A DNA stretch of 64,000 bases from Chaunax sp. Z400 (taxonomy: Eukaryota; Chordata; Actinopteri; Lophiiformes; Chaunacidae). Shown here piece by piece: positions 52,640-62,547 of this stretch. The position numbers and the translations under genes were made by a program. Numbering within the stretch: the stretch's first letter is position 1; the number at the start of each line of letters is the position of its first letter. The stretch covers positions 31,395,094 through 31,459,093 of the forward strand of contig CM075184.1 of the NCBI GenBank assembly GCA_037577475.1, in the 5' to 3' direction. The notes beneath the pieces are model-generated. The model was given only the letters and a program-made list of their open reading frames with translations, made no database searches and had not been told where the DNA came from.

Positions 52640-53455
52640 AACATGAGCTCTGTACTTTTACTGTACTGTTCTACAGAGGCGGTTTCTTGGGAAGGCCAAT
52701 AAAGCCCTAACGCTCTGCCAAACTTGGAGTCGGATTCGTAGCCGTGGTTCTGTAATGCTGACTTGCCCGATGTTCCTTTCGCTGGTGCAGGGGAGATCTG
52801 AGACTGTGCCGTCTTTTAAGTTGCTCGGTTTTGGAGAGATGGCAAAGCACTCCCTTCTTTTTAATTAGTCCTTAACAACTCCATGCTCTGCTCATGCAGC
52901 CCTTCATCTTCAGCTGGATGCTTTGAAGGCTGCACAGTTATACTGGGTGTTCCCGATTGATTCTGGCAGACTGGTTGGTTGAGCTGGGAAAAAAAAACTG
53001 ATGGGAGACGGTGGATGTCATGGCAAAAAGACATTTTAAGATCAATGATAAGGCTTGGCGTGCGGTCGACGAGCAACAAAGGATGATAACTGTCTGAGCA
53101 GGAAGAAGTAAGACGGGAGGCTTCAGATGGTCGAGCATCAGGCTGGCATACTGATGGGTCATGACCAGAGTGATGACAGCCTGTGCAAAGGGGAACTGAA
53201 GATAACCTGGGAGACTTTTTGAAATCCGGTGATGGCTCAGAGAACTTCAATGGAGGAGTGACAGCTCCACTCATTCTCATTTGATTGGTAATAGAAAGCT
53301 GTCATGCGCTTGATGAGGTCTTTAGTGAGTTTTTCAAACTCCGTTAATGGAAATATATCAAAGACAAGGACAAAACAGACCTTCCAGATGAGAACAAGGG
53401 ACCTGGTAGCATCTGAGGAACATTCACATTTTGATAGAGCTGCACATGACACTTG
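52640..53455 (-). pseudogene. Decayed coding-like region, unidentified
   Basis: The minus strand stays mostly open for about 800 bases. From 53452 a frame containing FPLLTEFEKL-like text (DIFPLTEFEKLTKDLIKRM) runs to a stop at 53237. From 53280 a second frame (139 residues, with a C..C-H-H-like CTGCHHSGHDPSVC piece and Ser/Pro-rich stretches) runs to 52861. Beyond it, open text continues in two frames to about 52660. The changes of frame look like single-base shifts. Composition is protein-like (charged helices, few low-complexity runs), unlike neighbouring DNA. I do not recognise the family. Alternatives are a retrocopy, a fragment of a retroelement, or chance. Confidence 0.35.
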
Positions 53456-53908
53456 AAAAGACCTTCCTTTCTTATCTGTTCAGTTTCTTAAAAATCAAAC
53501 TTTATCTAGGTCATAAGAATGATGACAGGATGCTGTTGCTATCAGTAAAGTCCAAAAAAAAAATCTTTCAGAATGGAAAAGGCAGATATTTTAAAGAGAT
53601 CTGTCAGATGAACTAGAGAGAAAAGGAAAAGGAAAAAGATTATTTCAATTAGAAAGTGTTCAAGAAAAATAAATAATGCAATATGTCAGTTGTTATAGAT
53701 GCACTTAAAATTAAAATTGAATAAAAATTAAATAAAGGTACAAATTTATGACGGAGATGATTGAAAATATATAGAAAATAAACAAAAACACCTCTGGATG
53801 AAATGGAAGAATTTAAATACTTTAAATACTTAAATACTACTGTAATAGAACTGTAATAAAGTCATAAACATGAATGTAGTTTTAAAATAATCGACACTGA
53901 TTTATTTC

Positions 53909-53942
53909 CTTTTATACTGTTTTATACTGTTTTATACTGTTT
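53909..53942. repeat. 10-bp tandem repeat (TTTTATACTG)
   Basis: Three adjacent units lie inside a very AT-rich stretch (53640-54130), with a further stray unit near 53952. Confidence 0.8.
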
Positions 53943-55976
53943 ATATATATTTTTATACTGAATATTTAAGTTAATATATACTGTATATAATCACTTTTAT
54001 TAATTATTCTAATTCAATGTAGGGAAATAGATGCATTTTTATTTCATTAAATTTATTTCAGTTCATTATTTGTTAATTAATTCATTTATTTTACTGTTAT
54101 TTGTACATATTTTTTCACATCTTGTCTTCAATATAATCTTACCCAATGCAATGCAATGGCTTCCTATTAGCAAACAATACAATAAGATATACTTTCTTGT
54201 AGGAAAGTTTTCTTGGGCTCAGTGTTGCATTTAACAAATGTCCTTCTTAGTTGTACATACAGAGAGATTACTGACACATTCAAACACATACTCACATTCA
54301 TATGAACATTTGTTCAAGTGCTGTTTCTTTAAAACAACATATTGTCCAACCTGTCCATCCTTTAGGTGCTACGGCCAATATGGCTCAAACTATATTCTTA
54401 CTGTATAAGACATTAATAGAGAAAAGCACACATGGCCTTAAAAGGATTGAGTTGGGACATGGTTGCTATATATTGACTGCCAAAGAGTAAAAGCACATTG
54501 AAGATAGTGGATGGACCACTGAGTATTCTCTATATTTCTCTGAGCAGAGACTGCTTTTATAAAGATGAGGTGACTGGTTTCCATTCTTCCCTGTGACCTT
54601 AATGGTGGTCTGAACAAGATGAGAAAACCTATTTTTAACTGTACTGATAGTTAACATGCCATCTCTCTATCTCAACCACATACAAGCTCTGCTGTAGATT
54701 AGAGCCTTCCAGGTAAAAATGTTCTCAATATTGGTGCCAAAATATAAAAGCACACCTACTTAAATCTCTTTAATTTTCTTTAAATTCAAAATGAGGTGTT
54801 TAGAATCACACCGATATACAAAATTCTCTACGCCGGCGTCGTAGGATGATGTGTCATTGTCTATGTGCGATAATCTAAAGATAGGGGTCTCATCAGTGAT
54901 TTTAAGAATGTACTTATCAAGGAAAAAGCTCACATACTTATGTCTGTACAATGTGAGAAGCACTGGAGAATGCTAACAACCCCTGAAGGCACCTGTTCTG
55001 ACTGATTTGGGATCAGAGTAGGTGTTGTTGACCTTCACATGTTGGATACGATCTGTCAGGAAAGACAGGTACCATTTAATAATAAAAGGGTTAACAGTCC
55101 ATTTTCTCAATCAATAGATAAGGCCGATGGCTTGTGTTAAAAGCTGAAATAAAAATGAACCAAAAGCAGGTCTGCGTAAACTTCAGTGTCTCCCAGAGGC
55201 TTAAGAATCTGATCCATCAGGATTTTGAAGAGGATCTAACAAAGGATTTAAATCTGCTATGAGTAACCATGTAATTTTCCAAGCACATGACTGAAATTAA
55301 AACTATCATCTATAATCAATATTATCAATTGCTGGGGTGAAAGGTCCGCAGCAGAGAAGCATCATCTGGGGCTGCAGAACCTTTGTGGTGAATATCTGAC
55401 CGTGTGTCGGTCCACAGCTGGCCTGTCACCTGAACGATCTCTAGGAAAGCCTTACCAGGGGTGTGTCTAGATATAAAGCGTTACTGGGGCACAGGCCCCC
55501 ATTATACAAATCATCATCTTTTTCTTGTATGGCTGCTGTGTGAATGAAATGTTTCTGCCATACAGCTTTGCTGCTGCTGAAACTAAAACACAGGTAAAGG
55601 TAAAAATGATATTAAAGATACTAAAGATATAAAGATATAAATTTTTATGAAAATTATTATTTCAACATATATTACGAACATTCTCAACATGTTTTATGGT
55701 GTAAATTTCATACTGTGTATATGTATGTAATAACTATTGCATTTTTTAAAAACAAATTTGTCTTCCTCTGCAGTCAACAATATTAATAAATATATTTATG
55801 GTTTGTGCCAAGATTGGTAGAAACCATTTCTTAAAGAAAATACATGCAGTTTGATCTTGCAGCAGATAAGGTTGTTTTTTTTCTTGTGTGCATTATTAAT
55901 AATTACTAAAAACTATTTCATAGCAAATAATATTTCAAGCAAACAATTTCATGCCATGAGCCAACAATTTCAAATA

Positions 55977-56009
55977 AAGTATATATATATATATATATAA
56001 ATATATAAT
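55977..56009. repeat. (TA)n microsatellite
   Basis: About 22 bases of alternating TA are followed by an interrupted extension. A smaller run of the same kind lies at 61140-61165. Confidence 0.85.
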
Positions 56010-56140
56010 CTAAACGAAAACAAAGTATTCCCCAGCAGGTTGATACTGCCTCTTATGTCCAACACCAAGTCTAAACTGAGATGGATCATTTTGTGAGCTT
56101 TAAACTGTTCCGTCTCTTTTTCATTCTGGCAAAGCTGTCA

Positions 56141-56355
56141 GTCAGAAGAAGCTTTATTTGTCACATGCAGTTATACAGTATGCACAGTACAATGTGGTGA
56201 GATTGGTTCTGTGCATTTGACCAATCCCTGAGGAGCAGATTGGGGTTCAGTATCTTGCTCAAGGATACTTTGATGTGTAGACATGTGGGGGAATTGGGGA
56301 TCGAACCACCAACCTTCTGATGAGTGCATGACCGCGCTCTTACCACCTAAGCTAC
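56141..56355 (-). mobile_element. tRNA-headed SINE, minus strand
   Basis: On the minus strand the head has A box TAGCTTAGGTGG (plus 56343-56354) and a perfect B box GGTTCGATCC (plus 56298-56307). The body contains 'aaagtatccttgagcaagat', shared with the SINE at 24250. The 3' end reads 'tgacaaataaagcttcttc'. It is the best preserved SINE in the window. The head still resembles a tRNA, but the body makes a functional tRNA gene unlikely. Confidence 0.85.
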
Positions 56356-58602
56356 ATATTTTTTTCATTTTTTTTCATAATTTTTTAAATGTCTGTAATC
56401 ATTCCTCTTGTTCATAGAGGACATTACGAGAGCCTTTCCTGATGTACTTCTAGTGTAAGGGATGAAACCTGCAATCCTTGGTCCGGACAGAAATCTATTC
56501 TTAAGGTTTGGGCTGACAAGGCTTCAGCAGTCTGTCCAGTTAGTCAAATAAAGTGCTATTTATTATGAGTAAATTTAATAGAATCACCTACTCCATTATT
56601 TTAATGGAGGAGGATGCTGTTATTTGAAAATAAATTTTATTCAGAACACTAGACAGCACTCAGAGAGCACAAACCTCCGCCAAGGCAGCTCAGTTTCCCC
56701 CATTATGTCTCACAGACCTGCCTCCCAGAATTTTCTGTGAGCCCTATAAATTTTAACATTCTGGATCTGGAATACACCAGATCTGGAATATTCCTTAGAT
56801 CCAGATCAGACGTTGATGTGTGGTAGATTTAATGGGGATGTCACTGTGTAATTTTTGTCCAAGCATTATAGGAATTATACATGAAAGTTAGAAGCAACCC
56901 TCTCCCACAATGTTAAAGAATCCTTAAAAACCAGACGATGATCCGGGTCACCACAATCTAATGGATTGTTCCTCCTTGGAGGAGGTAATGAAAGCATCAG
57001 TACAATTCCACCATAATGGTGCTTTGCTTGGCTCTCGGGTAAACAGTGCATACACAACATCAATTTAATTTGAAGCCATCTAGTCTCAAAAGTGCCTTGA
57101 TAATTCCATTGGAACATTAAATCATGTTCATGCAGCCTCCGACTGAAACACTGTCTGAACCTTACAGTCGAGCCCAGAGAGCAGCAAACAGATCCATAAT
57201 GTTGTAACTCTGTCAGCGTCTAAAGGATTACTCTGCATTCAGAATATCATGATACTGGCATTTTCTACCACTTGAAGAATCAACGTGATCTGATATTTAC
57301 AATTATTATGTATGAGCTGCTTTTAACTTCTCATTTTCACCAGTGTGTCTAGACTGTGACTTGTGATGTAGTATCTGGAGATTATCTAAAATAAGAATCT
57401 GTGAAATCACAATTATAAACCATCTATTAATATCCATATTGACCTCTATTTTAAGAGCACATACAATGTTTGATATTTTACTTTTATATATGGTATCTTA
57501 AATTTTCTTCCTGTGTTCAGTTTCTCACAGATTTTCATGTTTTATTGCTTTACAACATTGGAATTAAGTATAGATTTAATGTTACTTGTGGAAAAAGACA
57601 CTTTAAAGACAATGTGAAAACACAATTACCTAAAAATAAATTACAAATCTAAAATATTTCATGTTTGCATTAGTGTTTTCCATCTCCATGTTAGCATTTA
57701 GATTCACCGAGCAATAGCAGTCTAGCATCTTCACAGTCTGGCTGTATTTTTTCCCCACATTCTCTGTCAGGATGCAAAGGAATCATGTATGACGTCTTAT
57801 TTAAGCCCAGGCACAAATTATTAATTGTATCTAGATGTGGACTTTGACTCGGCGTCTCGGGTTCATTAACGTTGTGACTTGGAACACTCATTTCTCTTTG
57901 TGGCACAGACTCACTTAAATCCTTGACCTTCCAGATGTTGTTTAAATCAATTGAAACCCCTCATACAGGTGGTCGCCATTTAATTAGTTATGTGACTTTT
58001 AAAGCCAAACAGCTGAGCCATGCAGTGATATTAAGGTGTGTCCTTACTCCCAAGAGCTGGATGCTTCATTTATATTTTTAAATTTGTAATGAGTTTAGGT
58101 CAAATTATAGAGGTTTGTTTTTCCTGTGGATTGGTGTCAAAAAGTCACATAAATCTACTTTTATGCAATGTTGTAAAACAATAAAACATGACAACTTAAA
58201 AGGGGATGAAAAATGAGTACTTACACTGTAGTTTAATGTAAAAAAAACAACCTCTAAAACATTCTAACCAATAATATATCACATGTATTTCCTCCATATG
58301 GGCCTATTGACGTTTTATTGACATTATTGTAAATAATTTTTGTATTTCATAGCCTAAAATATTTGATTAAAACTTGATTTTAAGACTATATGGTGACTAT
58401 TCTTTTTTTATTTAGGCTGCTAAATTATGAATTTAATGATCTTGTCATTCATTATTGTATCGTGATTTTATAAAAACACACATGTTGCTGTCTAGTTCAA
58501 CAATCCTCCTATGAAAATCCTGGCTGTAATCACTGTTGATTGCATGCAGCTTCTGCAGGTGTCAGTATGACTGTAGTCGTAGGAGGGACTTGATGCTCTA
58601 AC
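56356..58602. other. DNA immediately 5' of the ntrk3 leader exon
   Basis: AT-rich, with no clear promoter, TATA box or CpG island. This fits the idea that the block is intron 5' of the coding exon and that the true promoter lies elsewhere. No exon or known repeat seen. Confidence 0.45.
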
Positions 58603-58631
58603 TTCTCATTTTGTCTCTCTCTCCTCTCCAG
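58603..58631 (+). other. Candidate 3' splice site before the ntrk3 coding exon
   Basis: A pyrimidine tract of about 28 bases (ttgtctctctctcctctcc) leads into an AG at 58630-58631. A possible branch point (ctctaac) lies just upstream near 58597. This is a strong acceptor by eye and would make the upstream 58.6 kb partly intronic if a 5' non-coding exon exists. A second, weaker AG candidate follows the T-rich stretch near 58827. The assignment is from sequence pattern only. Confidence 0.55.
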
Positions 58632-59005
58632 CCAGTCGTCCTGGTCCTGCTTGGAGAGAGACGACGACATCAGCAGCGCGGCATTCCGGGGGAACACCAT
58701 GCATCTTGTGCTAAAAGGACGGCTGGAGCCTCGCAGCCTTTCGCTTTCTTATTTTTGATTTCTGGTTTTTTTTTGTTTCATCCTTTTCTTTCTGTTTTTT
58801 TCCCCTCCCCTTCTTTTGACGCGCAAGGACACTACATCACACATCCACGGCAGGAACGCTCAGATAGAGCATCCTCTGTGCAGACGCACCACCATCCTCC
58901 TCCTTCCTCCCTATACCTCCTATCCTCCTCCTCCTCTCTTTTCTCCTGTTCTGTTCTAACCCAGAGGACGTCGGGACCTCTTCTCCCCCCCTTTGGCCCG
59001 GAGAC
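58632..59005 (+). other. ntrk3: ntrk3 5' untranslated leader (exon 5' part)
   Basis: This is the sequence between a plausible splice acceptor and the ntrk3 start codon. It is pyrimidine-rich in its middle and 3' half (T- and C-runs at 58760-58815, CTC-rich 58885-58990). It contains a few CpGs and one upstream ATG at 58699. No TATA box near a sensible initiation distance stands out. I infer that the transcript starts in one or more non-coding exons further 5', as is common for NTRK3. The alternative is an unspliced leader with transcription starting inside or just 5' of this block. RNA evidence would decide. Confidence 0.6.
58699..58758 (+). promoter_or_regulatory. Upstream ORF (19 codons) in the ntrk3 leader
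   Basis: The only ATG in the leader between 58632 and the main start opens a 19-codon frame (begins MHLVLKGRLEP) that ends at TGA 58756-58758, about 250 bases before the ntrk3 ATG. It has A at -3 and C at +4, a fair initiation context. It does not overlap the main frame, so reinitiation would be possible. An effect on translation is inference only. Confidence 0.5.
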
Positions 59006-59247
59006 ATGGATCTATGGTTTCACTCGATCCGGATTTGCTGGTGGAGGGTTTTGTTTCTGATGAGTATTTTCCAGGACTATCTGAGCTCCATGCTGGACTG
59101 CCCGCCGACCTGCAGCTGCTCTCAAACAGAGATCTATTGCAATAAGTCCGACAACGGCAGGTTTTTCCCTTTACTCGCCCTGCAAGATACTGGGAGCAAT
59201 GGGACCAGCGTTGACATAGCAGAGTTATTCAAAAACATCAGCTCTAT
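59006..59247 (+). CDS. ntrk3: NTRK3 (TrkC neurotrophin-3 receptor), first coding exon, partial
   Basis: This is the N-terminus of a neurotrophin receptor tyrosine kinase. Eighty codons plus two bases of codon 81 are present before a gtaagt donor. Residues 1-31 form a signal peptide with a hydrophobic core (WWRVLFLMSIF, 12-22). The mature chain begins DCPPTCSC. Cysteines 32, 36, 38 and 45 form the N-terminal cap of the leucine-rich repeats, in TrkC spacing. FFPLLALQD (53-61) matches the TrkC-specific 'FPLLEGQD' stretch, whereas TrkB and TrkA differ here. Sequons lie at N46, N65 and N77. The ATG at 59006 has G at +4, and the signal peptide follows at once. The exon ends in phase 2 (AT of an Ile/Met codon), consistent with the conserved NITSI junction. 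In the family, TrkC binds NT-3 and signals through a kinase domain encoded by later exons, which lie outside this window. Family assignment is strong. Which teleost paralogue (a or b) it is cannot be decided. Confidence 0.95.
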
Positions 59248-59253
59248 GTAAGT
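59248..59253 (+). other. ntrk3: 5' splice donor of ntrk3 coding exon 1
   Basis: The hexamer gtaagt follows the coding sequence directly and matches the vertebrate donor consensus. It cuts after the first two bases of an Ile/Met codon, which is where the conserved TrkC leucine-rich segment is expected to resume in the next exon. Reading on without splicing meets a TAA at once (atg taa), supporting its use. Confidence 0.9.
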
Positions 59254-59991
59254 AAATGCGGATCATTCCGTGCGTTTCTTTTATTTATTTTTATTAGGCT
59301 ATATGATAAATAATTGATTGATCTCATCAGTATAAGACGTCTGGGCTTTCAGGCTTTCTTCATATGATCTGATCTATTGGCTATTTCTAATTGTAAGACT
59401 TTCCAGTCTGTTAAGTGGCCTTTTATGATTAACCATCTTTGGCAATCGGTTACGTATGGAGGATTAATGCGCTTATTCTGTCTCGTGTCTGCATCCTGTG
59501 CAACCTTGTTAGACGCGACAGCAAACTACTTGATGCTGAACCTTGGTGTAAGCGGCTGTGGGTTTTTTTTTCTCCTCTTTTTTTCTATGTGTGTCCCTTT
59601 ATAAAGTTGTTCCTCCGCAGCGTCTCCGCAGTCCTACATGGCCAAATGGCAGAGAGATGTTGCGGAGAACCTCACATCATCCATTCACTTGACTCCAGTC
59701 CTCCGTGTGGAGCAACTGCTCCGACAGATTGTGCCAAATGAAACAGAAATAAATGGTGCAGTAAGGTCAACCAGCTACATTTGAGCCCGCATCCTCTGAG
59801 GCCGATGCGACCTGACAAACTTTATTATGTCCAGATGATGCGGCCGAAAACGTCACTTGTGGCTTCCCCCCCATTCCTCCCCGTGCACAAAGAGATGCGC
59901 ACGTAGCGGCTTGGATAGGATGCTTGGATTTGAAAGGATTCATGAGCCTAAAAAAGAGGAGCTGTGATGACGGCAGACTCGCCAACCCCCT

Positions 59992-60109
<118 letters not shown>

Positions 60110-62030
60110 CCAGTACATTTTCATTCTGCATCCTCTCTCCCTTCCCTCCCCCTCTCCCTCATTCCCTTTCTTCTCTTCCCCTGGCATCGATCCTTCCTGC
60201 CAACATCAAACGTTTCTTTCTTGAAAAGTCGGGGGGAAAATGGGGCCGTAAAAGAAGACCTCTGGTGTCGGTGAGGCTAATTTGCATATAAAGTAAACAC
60301 CTCTCTTTAACGCGCTGGGACTCCCCTCCTTCCAAGTCGTTTTACGCCACAAAGGACTTTTCCTCCCGTCAGGTTTTTGGTATCCGGTAAACCCTTTTAT
60401 CCGTGAGGGAGACAGCAACTTATTTTGTGTCACGGCTCATCGCTTTCCTGTGCCACTAGAGGGTAGCCTGGCACCCTTTATATTACTGGAATCAGACGCT
60501 CATCACAACACTGGAGCCATTTACGTGACTGTTTTATCAGTTTTCTAGTCAAATCAGGCACAGAATAAATATCAAGGACAGAGGATGCAAAAGAGACGAC
60601 GGGTCAGAGGTCAAAGCACATTATTAGTGATTTGTGTGACCCTCGGCTGACGATTTCCTCTTCACAGTCATTCATCACTTCTTCCACCCACTCAAATCAA
60701 CAGCAGAATAAACCACCTCTTGGGTCTTGGTTTCAAAAACGCCATAATTCAGTTTATTGATGGCCTTTTTGTCTTTGAGAAACCATAATACAACTGACCC
60801 AGGACTAATTGTGCAGTTGATGGCTCCTCGCCAGCAGGCCGCTTGTTTTCTTGCTGCTCAGCATGGACAGCAACCTCCACCCAACAGCACCAGCAAGTCA
60901 ATGACAGCCTATCAGAGACAACACCTCCCAATGTCACATCGACTAATAAGGAAGTTATGCCATCAATACACACACAAATGATTCATTATTTGTATATTTT
61001 GTGTAAAATCTGTTAATCAACTCATCCTGTTCAACTCTGCATAGTAATTATGGAGTTTAAAAGCATACATATGGTACAGATTCAATTATAAAACTCTAGC
61101 ACACAATCATTTACAGCACATCTGTTAATATTGTGCTGAATATATATATATATAAATATATAAATAAGGCAGTTAATTGCTGCTAAGTTACTATTTGGCT
61201 CTTTCAAAATATAACCAGTATCTATGCAGAGTTGTCAGTGAGGGGGGGCACATACAGTACAAAATGTCCTTTATCCCCTCTCTTTGGAAGGTGTTAGATG
61301 TACGAATTTAAGAAGCCTCTCTCACTCATCATGAGGGAGGCAGAGGTGTGGGGACACTTCATTGAGATGGAAATCAATGGCAAGAGCTCCTATAGGGAAA
61401 ATGTGTTGCAATTAACCAGCCAAAGAAAAGTAGAGATAATGGTTTCCCAGTTCTCTCACATTAGAGATCCATCTTTAAGAGGCATCACTGGTTCAAGTGG
61501 TGAAGATAAGGCCTTGCTGTGATACTTGAAGAGAAAATGGTTTTCTGAGAGCAGCCGAAGCGTTTGACAGGTTGGTGTGAGCGCGGCTCTGAATACAGGT
61601 GCATTTCTACCTCTGGTGATGAAGTTTGGCCTCATTTTGTTGCCCTTCTTTTGTACGAGAGTTTAGTTCGTCCCTATAGTGACATTAAAGTATAATGCAG
61701 ATCATTGTCTTATTAAAAATCCATGCATATGTAAATACTTGTTGTTTGAAAAGTAACTATGTTCGCTACATTACTCAAAAGTCCATCCTCAGTTGATGTG
61801 CATTGGAGGAACAATGACAGTTATGTAAGTTGCATATGTTGGCGGTCTAGTTGTGTGTCACAGAATCAGGCTTGTGTAAGAGGATTTATTTTCGTTGAGA
61901 TGTATCTTTTAGATTGCTTCATTTGTGCATAGGTTTATGAGGACAGCTGGAATAGTTTCATTGAAGGGTAACTAAGTGAACATATAGCATATACACATAA
62001 TACATGTTCTGTTCCTTAGTTTTAATCAGG

Positions 62031-62547
62031 CAGTGGCAGATCTAGAATTTTTCTAAATCAGGGGCCATAGAGGGGCCACATTTTTTACAGAGGGGCCAAC
62101 TATATGTCCAACATTCATGCACATGTCCTTATTCAGTAAGATGTATACACAGAATATTTCACCAGGCATTCATTGTTTGCTGTTGGCTCCATAGCTTTTA
62201 GTAAAGACACATAATTGAATATATTATGCAAATTGTGCCTTTTTCAAGCACATTCTGTACATCAAAAACGTTTAGCAATTATTGAATTTTAAACTAGGAT
62301 GCATAAATAAATATAAAACATGAGACACTTTTTCCAATTATGTAATACATAAAAATAATTTTTTACATTAAAGAAAATACTTGTATACTATATTACAGCA
62401 CACACAACAGTTTAGAGGAGAAAAACTTGACATAGTCAAGTATTCAAGGTGTAAACAGACAAGTGACAGGACAGGGGCACTTCAGGGGCCAATCAGATTT
62501 CAGCTGGGGCCAGTGCCCCTCTGACCCCGCCTCTGGATCCGCCCCTG
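62031..62547. mobile_element. Non-autonomous hAT transposon (MITE), complete, with target duplication
   Basis: The element begins CAGTGGCAGATCTAGAA and ends with the inverted partner TCTGGATCCGCCCCTG, giving imperfect terminal inverted repeats of the CAGNGGCGGATC type. It is flanked by a perfect 8-bp direct repeat, taatcagg, at 62023-62030 and 62548-62555. An 8-bp duplication plus these termini is diagnostic of the hAT superfamily. The 517-bp body has no transposase frame. GGGGCCA occurs three times near the 5' end (62061, 62072, 62092) and twice near the 3' end (62485, 62506), as expected of subterminal transposase-binding motifs. A related copy lies at 15452. Confidence 0.9.

Larger units (their letters stand above)
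53456..56140. other. Intergenic, very AT-rich
   Basis: Extreme AT content at 53640-54130 and 55610-56010. Only the listed tandem repeats stand out. Confidence 0.5.

Noticed and set aside
56280..56355. Possible tRNA gene (A and B boxes present)
   Set aside because: The head continues into a SINE body with the shared 'cttgagcaaga' segment, and no full acceptor stem is visible.
58611..59060. 149-codon open frame overlapping the ntrk3 start in another frame
   Set aside because: It lacks an ATG at its stated beginning (TTG), starts upstream of the likely splice acceptor, is Ser/Pro-rich from pyrimidine bias, and competes with the clear ntrk3 frame.
61298..61522. ntrk3 exon 2 candidate in intron 1
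   Set aside because: The 74-codon frame does not resemble the TrkC leucine-rich segment and lacks a good acceptor.
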